From Alnus glutinosa (taxonomy: Eukaryota > Streptophyta > Magnoliopsida > Fagales > Betulaceae), in assembly GCF_958979055.1 (NCBI RefSeq), contig NC_084887.1, positions 37,860,620 to 37,924,619 on the forward strand: a stretch of DNA of 64,000 nt, read 5' to 3'. Shown here one piece after another: positions 38,176 to 48,644 of the stretch. Position 1 is the stretch's first letter, and each line of letters starts with the position of its first letter. The translations under genes and the position numbers were made by a program. Under the pieces are notes generated by a model. It made no database searches and was not told the origin of the DNA. It saw nothing but the letters and a program-made list of their open reading frames with translations.

Positions 38176-38861
38176 ATTTGATTCCTAAATAATCAAAAAT
38201 GAAGAAAGAGACAATATTGTAAGAGATTTCCTTGCTTTTGAAAGAAAAAAAAGAAAAGAAAAGAAGTTGGTAATACTTACAAATTACAAGTTAAGGACAA
38301 ATTAGGGCCTTGGTTGAAAGTTGAAACTGTAGTAGCTAGCTAGCTGCATGTGTCGTCGTGACTCGTGAGTAGTACGTGCTTAAATATATGTTATGATGCC
38401 GCGTTTAGAGGGGCTATTAATTGCTAACTTGTGAGACTGGGTCTTCAACTGCAGCCCTAACACTGAGTCAAGTGTACGTAGCCCTAACGACACTGAGTCA
38501 TTGACAATTAATTAACCAAGGTCAGCAATGTTGGATTAATTTGTCTTTTGAGAAAATTTCAACCAAATATTTCGTTTTCCCCAGAATTATGAATTTAATG
38601 AATCCATTATGCAGGGTTCATAATACAGGAATATATCAATTCCATTCTCACAAAGTATGGTTCATAAATCATAATGATCCTAAAGAAATTAATATCTAAA
38701 AATTCATTTTCTCTCTCCTTGCACTTTCTTTCTCTTCTTTTTTTTTTTTAAAAAAAAAAAATTATAAATTATTACTTATCTTAAAAGTTTAAGTGAATAA
38801 AAATATGAGAATTTAATTATTTAATTAATATTTTGATATATAGATTATTCCTCTCTCGATT

Positions 38862-38889
38862 CCCCCCCCCCCCCCCCCCCCCCCCCCCC
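38862..38889. repeat. Poly-C homopolymer, about 28 bases
   Basis: An unbroken C run. The matching place in copy B (about 43938-43957) is a shorter, T-interrupted C tract. This suggests expansion in copy A, or a region prone to sequencing length error. Confidence 0.85.
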
Positions 38890-39308
38890 AAAAGAAAGAA
38901 AAAAAAACCATTCCCTAAAAATGTACAGAACGGCTTGCCAAGTAGAAATGCGATAAGTCGAATAAATCACATGATGCTACTATTGTTACCTTAAATAATG
39001 CAGTAGGAATTGACACGTATAATTTTTTGAAACCACAAATTTAAAATTGTCATAAACTCTGAATTAAACACTTGTTTATAAACATTTTTTTTTTTTGAAA
39101 GGTTGTTTATAAACATTGAGGACATTTGATTGATCTTTAAGCTACTACTACTCTTACGATTCAAAAAGGATGTAACAAATAAGCCCCAAACCTAGCTAGT
39201 CAAGAGCGTACTTTCCCGCTTGACATTTGGTTGTTAAACATATTCCTTCACTTAACACTGGGTCGTCAAGCATATTGCCGTACCTAATTCTGGGTCGTTA
39301 ATTAAGTG

Positions 39309-39971
39309 TAGGGATGTCAAAAAGGGTTGATACAACCCGTTTAGATAAAAGGGCCAGACCTTTCGACCTACTTAAATAATGGGTTGACACGACACTATCC
39401 GTTTGACCTGTTTATTAAATGGGTCAAACGGGTCATGTCGGATTGACACGACGGCACGAACCGTTTGACCCATTATATAATAAAATCTATAAAAATAAAA
39501 ATAAAAACACAAATTTAAACTAAAAAAAAAATCATATTATTTCACAGTTGAAATATGAAACATTGAGTTGTTTTATTGTTTACTTGTTCTGGTTCAACTT
39601 CTAAGTTCGAAAACTTGAAATAAAGAAAAAACTCCGCTAATTTTTTTTAGTCTTTGCATTTTTTGTTTAAGCTCTAACTCAATAAAAGAAAAAGACTTGT
39701 TTTGTTTTTTGTGAGATTTTTTTAGTTTAATCTTTACTCTTTAGGTAGTGAGAGAAAAAGAGAGGTAACATGATTATTTAGATTTAATTTTTAATGTTGA
39801 AAAAAAAGGTTTAAGTATACGGGTCAAACAGGTTGACCCTGTAATGACCCTAGCTTTTATTAAACGGGTCTAACGGGTCAACCATTTTATGACCCGAATC
39901 CTTTGAAGTTTAACCCTAACCATTTAATTTTGTGTTGGGTTCTCGGGCCGTGTAAAAAATTGACAGCCCTA
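39309..39971 (+). mobile_element. hAT-like non-autonomous element, complete
   Basis: 663 bp, starting TAGGGATGTCAA and ending TTGACAGCCCTA, inverted termini with few mismatches. An 8-base target duplication flanks it: ATTAAGTG (39301-39308) and ATTAAGCG (39972-39979), 7 of 8 identical. The duplicated block at 44321-44340 lacks the insertion, giving an empty site. Both ends carry AACGGGTCAAACGGGTCA-type motifs that are inverted relative to each other. No transposase. 1-646 is a second, inverted copy. Confidence 0.88.
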
Positions 39972-40507
39972 ATTAAGCGTTATATGTATAAACTTGTTCA
40001 TATTTTATTAATTGATTGTATAATTTTGAATAATAAATTAATAAAATTTGTTATTTTGGTTTATTTAAATTTTTATTTTCTTAAAATCAGAAAACCAAAA
40101 AAGCTTAATCGAGCCGAGTAGTCGACTTGGATACCTATAAAGTCTTGAGCCGAGCTCAATCATACGAGCTTCGAAAACTCAAATCGTGTTCAAGCAAAAT
40201 ATTGATTTCGCCGAGCCGAGCCCGAACAACTAAAACTCAACTCGGCTAAGCTCATTTACGGCTCTAGCCTATACTGACCAGATCATGAGTCACACGTGTG
40301 TTGGGCTCATGACTCATGTTGACATAGTTTAGGAGAAAAAGACAGCTTTGGAGGTCTTTAACCCTGATGGTTGTGTGGCCTCAAACTGAAACTGCAGCAT
40401 TCAAAGTAGAATTGAGAATGAGACTTTTCACTTAAAAAAAAAAGAAAAGAGAATGGGACTTTTCCTCGTTGCTTTCTTCAGAATAAGGTCATGATCATGT
40501 CATTGTG

Positions 40508-40509
<2 letters not shown>

Positions 40510-40546
<37 letters not shown>
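40510..40546. repeat. (TA)n microsatellite
   Basis: A pure TA run of about 37 bases inside duplication copy A. The corresponding run in copy B (about 45762-45774) is much shorter. Confidence 0.85.
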
Positions 40547-40551
<5 letters not shown>

Positions 40552-40858
40552 TATATATCTAGTGCACATGAAAGGATTGGTGTGCTGACCGATTGGAATT
40601 AACGCTCGGAATGCATGCAAAGATTCCATGTAAAAAATTTTAATAAAGACATCGCTAAAAACTAAGATCGATCAACGGTTGAAAGGTTGTCTTTCGAATC
40701 CTTCACTTTTAATCGACTCTTTTTATTGGTCCAAATATACACGTTGATACAGTTAATTGCACCATTAAAGCCCGGTCTGCTACACCTGCATAAACAACTA
40801 GAAAAGAAAGATACGGGTGACTCACCGGAGGGGAGATGGTGGGAAACCTCTTATGCCT

Positions 40859-42183
40859 AGCTATATCAGTAGCTAGGGTAATTTTGTTGTGAAGACAATA
40901 AGCTAAGAGAGTTTTTTTTTTTTTTTTGGGAGTGAAGCTAAGAGAGTTAAGGGTGTATTAATTGATTGCATAGTACCTTATACTTAGGGTTAGTTTTACT
41001 TTACCTCCTTTTTATAGAGCTATCTCCCATATGGCAGCTGTGCCAAATCTGGCAAGGATCAGAGGGCTGATCTTCTCTCTCAAGATCTTGGACTCCGATT
41101 CGTCCATCACATGTATCATTAATGGCGGAAGAACCAATCTAAAATAGTAGGATTGTATTTGAACCGAGTCGGATTAAGTATTGAATGTTTAAATTTGACT
41201 CATTTAATTTTATTTCAATCACAAGCCGAGCTCGAACTTATCACCAAGCTAGATATCTTGTTCAAGCTTGGCTCGTTTAATTTTATTTTGAACACAAGTT
41301 GAACTCGATCTTATCACAAGCTGTTCAATTAACTTATTCATTTCTTATATAAAGTAAATATCATGATTGTTTACATTTCCGTAAATCTATAGTAATCAAT
41401 TAATTAATTAAGTATTGTTAAAATTTTATCATTTGAATTCATTAAATAAATTAACTTAATTCTTAAATAATATAATCTCGAGTTTATATGTATGTATATA
41501 AATTCATTATGCACATATACAAATTACGCGCGTGCATATACACACATATAACCACACATACTCACAAACATACTTATGTATATACAAATCTATAAAATTA
41601 AATTCACAACAATAATTCAAGTTATATCTATCATAGTAGGAAGATAATTAATTTTTACTTAAGACGTTCTTAATTATTACAAAATTAAAATAATACAATT
41701 TTTTTTTTTTTTTTTTTGTAAAAATAAAGTTATTTTATACAAACTTATCCGAGCCGAGCTGAGATTATACGAGTATGCCTCGTTTAATATTCGAATATAT
41801 TATTGTGTTCACGAACGACTCATTTATTATTTGAACCGAGATCGAATCGAGTTTAATTGAACTGAATTGAGCCAAGTTCACGAATGGCTGAACTCATCTT
41901 ACACCCCTAAATAGTAGTATAGTATAAAACAGTTATTATTGATGTCTTCTTTTTCTTCTTCTTCTTTTCGGTATTTATTATAATGCGAATTCATATAAGT
42001 AGTAAAAATAGTTTTTTTTTTTTTTGTTGCTCATAACAGATCGAGTCCACAATATTAATTATATATCCTTTGAAAAGGTTCGAGTTGACGGATAAATTGA
42101 TGTTCACCATTCATATACCTGGTGGGACAACATTTGTTATAGGAAATGCAACTTGGTGGCTTGCTACAATGACAGAGAATATA
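40859..42183. other. Intergenic repeats with GAGCCGAGCTC-like motifs
   Basis: No gene found. From about 41160 to 41905 the sequence carries scattered motifs such as GCCGAGCTCGAACTT, GGCTCGTTTAATTTTATTT and GAGCCAAGTTCACGA, ending CTTACACCCCTAAA. This looks like another short repeat-type transposon, but I could not define both ends. A T run is at 41700-41717. Confidence 0.35.
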
Positions 42184-42371
42184 GACAGAAATTTCTTACA
42201 AACTGTTTGTAAGAAATTTTATATAAATCAGCTTTTAATAGTGACATGTATCCCTTATATGTAAGAAACACATATTTTTGTTTTAATTGCATATACTTTT
42301 CACATATTTTTTTAATAATTTAAATAACACATGTCGATTTTAGAGATTGGTTTATATAAGAAATTTGTGTC
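42184..42371. mobile_element. Short MULE-type MITE
   Basis: The left end GACAGAAATTTCTTACAAA is itself palindromic with TTTGTAAGAAATTT. The right end reads AAGAAATTTGTGTC, its inverse. Flanks GAGAATA and GGGAATA lie just outside if the ends are taken as TAGACA/TGTCTA. The termini match those of the large element at 49917-51367, so this is probably a deletion derivative of the same family. Confidence 0.55.
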
Positions 42372-42767
42372 TAGGGAATACATACTCGCAATTATGCTTC
42401 CTTTGCCGTTTTTTATGGTTGGCGAAAGAAAGGTCTTCGATGACCTTACGGAATGTATTAAGAACCTCATTTTGGTAAGTGTAACTTAACTGTGTATTTG
42501 TCAGTCGAGAAATGCTACACTTAAAAAAGAAAAAAAAAAGAAAAAGAAAAAGAAAAATTCATATTTGCTCTCCAATGATATGTCATTTGAGAGAAAATTT
42601 TAGGGAATTGTAGCATTTTTCTTTTGGGTAAGAGTAATTTTAGAGACTATCTTTTTATCTTCTTAAAATTGACATGACTTTTAAAATCATTATTAGATCA
42701 AAATTTAATAGTGGTTCATCTCAAATCTACTAGTAATTTTAAAAGTCACTTTAATTTTAGAGGATTA

Positions 42768-42804
<37 letters not shown>

Positions 42805-42844
42805 TCTATAAAATATTTTACTTGTGTTTAATATTTTCAAATTG
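42372..42844. other. Intergenic, AT-rich
   Basis: No gene recognised. An A run of about 33 bases lies at 42769-42800. Confidence 0.35.
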
Positions 42845-43020
42845 TTGAAGACCTCATGGCAAAGTCATATTGTCGTCATCGTTGCTACTTACACAACAAG
42901 TATTTTAAGAAATTCAAAGATAAGGAGGAAGCGATTTTTTACCCCCAAATGGTGGTCCTGCAGAGGATAATGACTAGAAAGAGATTTGCGAGATGTTCTT
43001 CAAATTCTAAATTTGAGGTA
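42845..43020 (+). pseudogene. Possible CACTA transposase C-terminal fragment
   Basis: One frame reads YLHNKYFKKFKDKEEAIFYP, and after a frame change another reads D-stop-KEICEMF. Together they resemble the HxHYKKFxDxEEAxxxPP...DWxxICexF pattern of plant Ptta/En/Spm transposases (Transposase_24 family). A TGG-to-TAG change and the frame shift show it is dead. It is identified by pattern only and could be a chance match. Confidence 0.4.
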
Positions 43021-43055
43021 AAAACATAATTTACTTATGTAAATTTTTTTTTTTC

Positions 43056-43225
43056 ATTTGTTTCGGCGTAAAATGATTTCTGGAAAATAATTTTGGCATT
43101 TTTCGGTGTTTGATAGGGACGAAAATAATGGTCAACGAAAATAATTTTCAATTTGACCATAAAAGCTTCTTTAATTTTTGGAAAACGATTTACGATTTTT
43201 TAAACCGTAAATCGTTTTTCGAAAT
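43056..43225 (+). mobile_element. GC-cored inverted-repeat element, partial copy 2
   Basis: It starts TTTGTTTCGGCGTAAAATGA and follows the left arm of the copies at 35674 and (inverted) 62392, including GGGACGAAAATAATGGTCAA and TTTGACCATAAAAG. The GC-rich core and right end are missing. Confidence 0.6.
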
Positions 43226-43679
43226 GAAACTCTTTGTTTTTACACGCATATTTATATTTCTTATGCAATTTTTTTTTTTATCATTCTTATTTATCTTAAT
43301 TTTCTTATAAAAAGTAAATAACATACAATATTATTTTAATATATTTTTTTCAATGTAAGAAATATATTCATTAACCCGAATAATCTTTTGAGAAATTACA
43401 ACCTAATTTTTTTCACCAAAATCATGAATTTAATAAAGCCATCATATTCGAAAAAAAAAATCAGATATTACCCTGAAAATCAGCACCTCGAATATTGGGC
43501 AATCTTTTGTGTAATTGTCTCATTCACAATGATCCTAATAAAAATTAAGATATTAATTAAATATACCATTTCTTCGTTTTGATCCATTGCACAAGTTTGG
43601 TTTCTCGGTTTCCCCTGCTCCTTCCCTATGTGGCTATGTTTTAGCCTTATTATATTACCCAAGGGTTTTTCGGTTTCTT

Positions 43680-43915
43680 AAAAGGCAAATTGTTATTAAG
43701 CAAAGGAATGAAAAAAAAGAAGAAGACATTTTTAATTTGTATAATATAATGGACATACAGACCAGTGCTCTTTCTCTGTTTCTCATCTCTCACCAGAACT
43801 AGATCACACACATACAAACATTGCAGGGAACTTGGCAAAACAAGAGACTAAAACGCCAAAATTTTAAAACTGAATGGAATATTATTCCGCATTCAAAAGC
43901 TTCAATACTCGCAAA
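43680..43915 (-). pseudogene. Displaced 3' flank of the adenylate kinase gene
   Basis: About 235 bases nearly match 56214-56435, the 3' UTR/flank of the adenylate kinase-like gene on the minus strand. Shared text includes GGCAAATTGTTATTAAGCAA, CTCACCAGAACTAGATCACA and GGAATATTATTCCGCATTCA. No coding exon is included: the match stops before the last exon's stop codon at 56513. Confidence 0.85.
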
Positions 43916-44640
43916 AAATGTAAAGCTTAAGAAACACTCCCCCCCCTCCCCCCCCTCCCAACCATTCCTAAAAATGTACATAACGGCTTGCCAAATAGAA
44001 ATGAGATAAGTCGAATAAATCACGTGATGCTACCATATATTGTTACCTTAAATATTGCAGTAGAAATTGACACGCATAATTTTTTGAAACCACAAATTTA
44101 AAATCGTCATGAACTATGAATTAAACAGTTGTTTATAAACATTAAGCACATTTGATTGATCTTTAAGCTACTATTACCCTTACAATCCAAAAAGGATGTA
44201 ACAAATAAGCCCCAAACCTAGCTCGTCAAGCGCGTACTCTCTCACTTGATATTTGGTTGTTAAACTTATTCTCCCACCTGACATTGGCCAGGTCGTCAAG
44301 TGTATTGCCCTACCTAATACTGGGTCGTTAAGCGTTATTTGTATAAACTTGTTCATATTTGATTAATTGATTGTATAATTTTGAATAATAAATTACTAAA
44401 ATTTGTTATTTTGGTTTATTTAAATTTTTATTTTCTTAAAATCAGAAAACCAAAAAAGCTTACTCGAGCTAAGTAGTCGACTCGGGTACCTATCGGGTCT
44501 TGAGCCGAGCTCGGACAAGCCTCGATTGAAAACTCTGCTCATGTTCAAGCAAGGTATTGATTTTGCCAAACTAGCCGAGCCCAAACAACCAAAACTCAAT
44601 TCGGCCAAGCTCATTTACGGCCCAAGCCTATACTGACCAG

Positions 44641-45558
44641 TAGGGGTGGGCATGGGGCGGGGTGGGGCGGGTTTCGGCATTTTTTGGCCCCGCCCCGCAC
44701 CTTTGCGGGTTGGAAATTTCCAACCCGCAAACCACACTTAATAAAGAGGAACCGTGCGGTGCGGTTCACTGCGGGGTGGGTTTGTGCGGGGCGGGGATTG
44801 CGGGGCGGGGCGGGGCGGGTATTTTGAGTGGCATTTACGTAATTTTGATTTTATTTTGTAAAAAATAAAAAATTCAAAAAAAATACTAGTTTTTTAAATA
44901 AAAAATTAAATTCATATTTCCATTCAAGAATATTTTCCATGGATTAGCCTTTTAAACTAAAAGCCCTATTAATTATAAGATAAAATTCTAAGAAACATGA
45001 TTTTTATTTTCTCCCATCAACAAAGCATAATGAAAAATGACAAGAATAAAAAGTTATAATATTTTACTATTCTATGTCATCAATTTTCTTGTCTTTTCCA
45101 GAAGTAATGAAACGATTATTTCAAATAACAATACAATAAAAATGTGTACACTTTAACATCCCATAAAATTGAACCATAAAAATTGTATTTTTCACACAAT
45201 GAAATGAGTCCACTAGTTAATAAACAACTAAACATGAAAAAATATAACAGTCAATTAGTTAGTAAACATGCAAAAATATAAAAGTGAACCAAAACAATTT
45301 AAAACAAAAGGAATGAGTGAATGAATAGACGATAAGGTTTTCTTTCTTTCCCTTTTTTTTTTTTTTTTTTTTTTATCCTTTTTGGGGGGCGGGGCGGGGC
45401 GGGGCGGGGACCCGCGTTTTTTAAAAGTCTAAACCCGCAACCCGCAACCCGCCCCGCATAAATTTCTCAAATTAGGATTCTAACCCGCAAAAAATTTCAA
45501 AAATCCGGTCTTCTGCGGGGCGGGGTGGGGCGGGTGCTGCGGGTTTTGCACACCCCTA
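44641..45558 (+). mobile_element. hAT-like element with G-rich ends
   Basis: 918 bp bounded by perfect 8-base inverted ends TAGGGGTG...CACCCCTA. An exact 8-base target duplication CTGACCAG flanks it (44633-44640 and 45559-45566). Copy A of the duplicated block has a single CTGACCAG at 40274-40281, the empty site. Both end regions are made of GGGGCGGGG / CCCGCCCCGC runs around an AT-rich middle. No coding capacity. Confidence 0.92.
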
Positions 45559-46112
45559 CTGACCAGGATCACGTGTGTTGACATATAGCTAGTTTAGGAG
45601 AAAAAGACAGATGGCTCAAAAACCCCGATGGTTGTGCGTCCTTTCTAGAACCCTAGCTACAGCCATTACCCCACCCATTCCCTCAAACTGCAGCATTCAA
45701 AGTAGAATTGAGAATGGGACTTTTCCTCGTTGCTTTCTTCAGGATAATCATGTCATTGTGCTATATATATATATGTACTATCTAGTGCAAATGAAAGGAT
45801 TGTTGTACGTACGTGCTGACCGATTGGAATGAACGCTCGGAATGCATGCAAAGATTCCATGAAAAAATTTGTAATAAAGTCATCGCTAAAAACTAAAATT
45901 CTTATAGAAAAAGATCAACGGTTGAAAGGTTGTCTTCGAGTCCTTCGTACTTTTAATCAACTCATTTTATTGGTCCAAATATACACGTTCATACAGTTAA
46001 TTGCATCATTAAATTAAGCCCGGTCTGCTACACCTGCATAAATTAACAACCAGAAAGAAAGAACCGGGGTGACTCACCGGAGGGGAGATGGTGGGAAACC
46101 CTCTGTTGCCTA

Positions 46113-47207
46113 AACTGGTGGGTGGCTGACCCAACCAGTGCCATTGAACCGGAGGTGGCCGCAGCCACTCCTAGAACTCCTCGGGGGTCCCCCCAAGGCG
46201 TTTCGAGAGTGGTGCGACTATTCCTGGCCCTCCACAATGGCTGGTCGACCAACCATTTTGAGGTTTAGTTCTTTTTCTTTTTTGAAAAATGCAGTCTTTA
46301 CTTCAAGGAATAGCTATTCATCTTCGTAAGGAAATAGTTATTCCAATGGAAATAATTATTCCATGGAATAGATTCCTACCAAATTAATTAAAGAATAGCG
46401 ATTCCTATAGAATAATTATTCCATTTCATGGGCCTATTCTGTGACCTAAACGGGCATAAATTATTGTACGACCAAATACCAGACATGATATATACATGTC
46501 AATGTTGTTAGAATATATATATTTTCTTGGGTCGGAATATCAATAGGAAGGGTTTATAAAAGAGAATAAAAGTAAGCAAATGAGCTAGCTTTTCGGTGTA
46601 GGCCTGTAGGGAATGGTTCTTATGCTTGAAACAATATGTATTTAAGAAATAATTTGAAATAAGAAATAGAGCAGAGTTTTGGGAAGAGACCAAAACTCTC
46701 TTTTACATGGCTTTGGGTTAACTTTTATAATAGTCTGCCCTCAACTTTTCACTGTCGGTTTCTCCACGATGATGATTTTTAGGGTGATTTATCAAACGGT
46801 TCTTCACATTCTCTCGTGCCTTATATTTGAGATTTGGGGCTCGTGAAGCAATTATAAAGACTGCTCAGGTGGCACGAAAAGGGCCAAGTGGCGTGAGAAC
46901 GAGAGAGAATCCTTTGTTTCAACTGTTTGGCTAACCCAGATTAGTGGGTTGTTTTTTTGGTTATGTGAGCTATTAAGACAATGCTGATAGAACCCAAGGA
47001 TGTGCTCGGGAGAAAGAAAAAAAAAAATGAAAGGTGAAGTGACTGATTTCACATTATTGAACCCAAGCCTACATGAAGTTGAAACCAAGCCAAAATCAGC
47101 AATGGATAAAGATGAGGACTAACAATAGTTCCAAAAAAAAACTTAAAACTTTTTGCCACATTTATATTACATATATAGAACACTTTCTTGATAAAAAAAA
47201 AAAAAAA
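46113..47207. other. Intergenic, 3' side of the intact DUF247 gene
   Basis: Nothing coding is supported. The region 46290-46440 has several GGAATAGCTATTCC-like near-palindromes, probably a small foldback element. GC-rich text at 46120-46260 looks like another repeat. Confidence 0.35.
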
Positions 47208-48644
47208 CTATTTTTTTATGGTGTAGAAAGTTTGTAAGAAGGTAAGGATCAATAGGACGAGAGCGGCCAATGTCGAAAGAACAGACCATGGAGTGTTAAA
47301 ATAATTGTGCACAAGCACTGCACGCCATCTAGGCCATTGGCGTCGGCAATGACTATGCACTTGCTCACAAAGGTTTGCATAACAGAATTCCCCGACGACA
47401 GTATTATTGTAAAGCTTGTTGAAGAAGATCGTGGCAGCCTCTGGATCCATCCAATTACGGATGATCCCCTTATCGCAAAGTATCTCCAAATCCTTTGTGG
47501 TATTTATGAGGTTGTCTAAAAGTACGGCATAGGAAGTGAATCTGGTTTCGCAACCTGGGTAACACTGCTCATAACTAATCAGATTTCGGAATAAGGTTTC
47601 TGTCGTATCATGAATTAGCAATGAAGGGATTTCCAGAACACCGTCAACAAATTTTATGTCCAGGATGCTTTTAGACGTACCACTCCTGAATTTGATTCCA
47701 GCTTCTTTGAGACGTGTAGCCGAAGGCATGAGTTCCCATGGAATATTTGTGCTTTCTTCCCCATTAAATTTTATCTCTACCATGCTTAGAGATGGACTCC
47801 TTCTGAATTTGATTCCAGCTTCTATGAGATGTATAGCAGAAGTGATGTGTTTCTCTTTTTTTTTTTTTTGGATGACAGAAGGGATGTGTTTCTGGGTAGA
47901 TGTGCTTTCTTTCAGATCTTCCCCAACCGATGAAACCAACCATTTTCTAAGCAGGTCAAGAATATGCTTGATGTCTTGGCTAGAGTGGACCGTAAGAGGC
48001 GGCAAGGAGGACAAGAAATTGTGACCAAAAAATTCCATGACAAGTTGAATTAGGGGCTTCCTGTCGTGGCGGCCAAAGGTGACTTTGAACAACTGCTCAA
48101 GTACGATCCAGGGTACTTGGTTTTCTAGCAAGGCCAAGTCATGGCTTAGAAATGAAGATACACAAGCCATGGCGATAACAGGGTCATTTTTTTCTTTAAG
48201 CTCGTCGCAATTAAACTTGCGGAACAGCTCAATAAGGAAACAACCATCGATCACCAAAATTTTTACAAATTCATCTGAGCTGTAACTAATTGGTTCAGCA
48301 TAACATGCACGAGCCTTTTTTTCCACGGCCTTGATGGATTTGATAATTTCTCCAAGACCTGTTGTTAAACAAACACGAGGCAAAAGATCTCGCAAATAGT
48401 TAGCTTTAATCTTTTCCATGGCTTTCAAATTTGGATTGCCGTGGTGGAAAGGCCCAAAAGAAAATGCACGAGGGATATAAGCTTTTTCATTTTGACTTCT
48501 AAGTGTTGCGGGAGTTCTGAAGATACAAGCCTCATGAGGCGACGACATGAATAAATTATCGTCGGTCATTGCATCCCATATCGAAGATTCCAAGGATTTG
48601 ATTTCAAGAGTAACACTATCTTCTCTGTTCACATGATCAGTCAT
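47208..48644 (-). CDS. DUF247 (UPF0481) family protein, intact copy
   Basis: Single exon, 478 residues from the ATG at 48644. The frame extends 22 codons upstream without an ATG, and the pseudogene copy shows the same start. DUF247 hallmarks are CIFRTPATLRSQNEKAYIPR, then AFSFGPFHHGNPNLKAMEKI, then EFVKILVIDGCFLIELFRKF, LLENQVPWIVLEQLF and a C-terminal transmembrane helix (STLAALVLLILTFLQTF) followed by a short tail. These are plant proteins with one C-terminal membrane anchor. In grasses, DUF247 genes at the S and Z loci take part in self-incompatibility; for most members no function is known. Odd features are a lysine stretch coded by a T13 run on + (about 47861-47873) and a doubled SAxxLxEAGIKFRxS module in the middle. 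Length is normal for the family. Confidence 0.93.
   Translation of the reverse strand: MTDHVNREDSVTLEIKSLESSIWDAMTDDNLFMSSPHEACIFRTPATLRSQNEKAYIPRAFSFGPFHHGNPNLKAMEKIKANYLRDLLPRVCLTTGLGEIIKSIKAVEKKARACYAEPISYSSDEFVKILVIDGCFLIELFRKFNCDELKEKNDPVIAMACVSSFLSHDLALLENQVPWIVLEQLFKVTFGRHDRKPLIQLVMEFFGHNFLSSLPPLTVHSSQDIKHILDLLRKWLVSSVGEDLKESTSTQKHIPSVIQKKKKEKHITSAIHLIEAGIKFRRSPSLSMVEIKFNGEESTNIPWELMPSATRLKEAGIKFRSGTSKSILDIKFVDGVLEIPSLLIHDTTETLFRNLISYEQCYPGCETRFTSYAVLLDNLINTTKDLEILCDKGIIRNWMDPEAATIFFNKLYNNTVVGEFCYANLCEQVHSHCRRQWPRWRAVLVHNYFNTPWSVLSTLAALVLLILTFLQTFYTIKK

Larger units (their letters stand above)
38548..40858. repeat. Segmental duplication, copy A
   Basis: This block matches 43383-46112 nearly colinearly. 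Shared landmarks are TTTTGAGAAA...AATTATGAATTTAAT, a poly-C tract followed by AAAATGTACA..AACGGCTTGCCAA, ACCCCAAACCTAGCT-type text, GGGTCGTTAA, AAAATCAGAAAACCAAAAAA, the GAGCCGAGCTC-rich stretch, and CACCGGAGGGGAGATGGTGG at the right end. It contains the hAT-like insertion at 39309-39971, which copy B lacks. Confidence 0.85.
43383..46112. repeat. Segmental duplication, copy B (mosaic)
   Basis: From about 43925 to 46112 it matches copy A (38862-40858). Its left part (43383-43915) instead matches 55805-56435, including the adenylate kinase gene's 3' flank. The stretch 43578-43680 is inverted relative to 56068-56165. Copy B is therefore a join of two source regions. It carries the hAT-like insertion at 44641-45558, absent from copy A. 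Confidence 0.8.
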
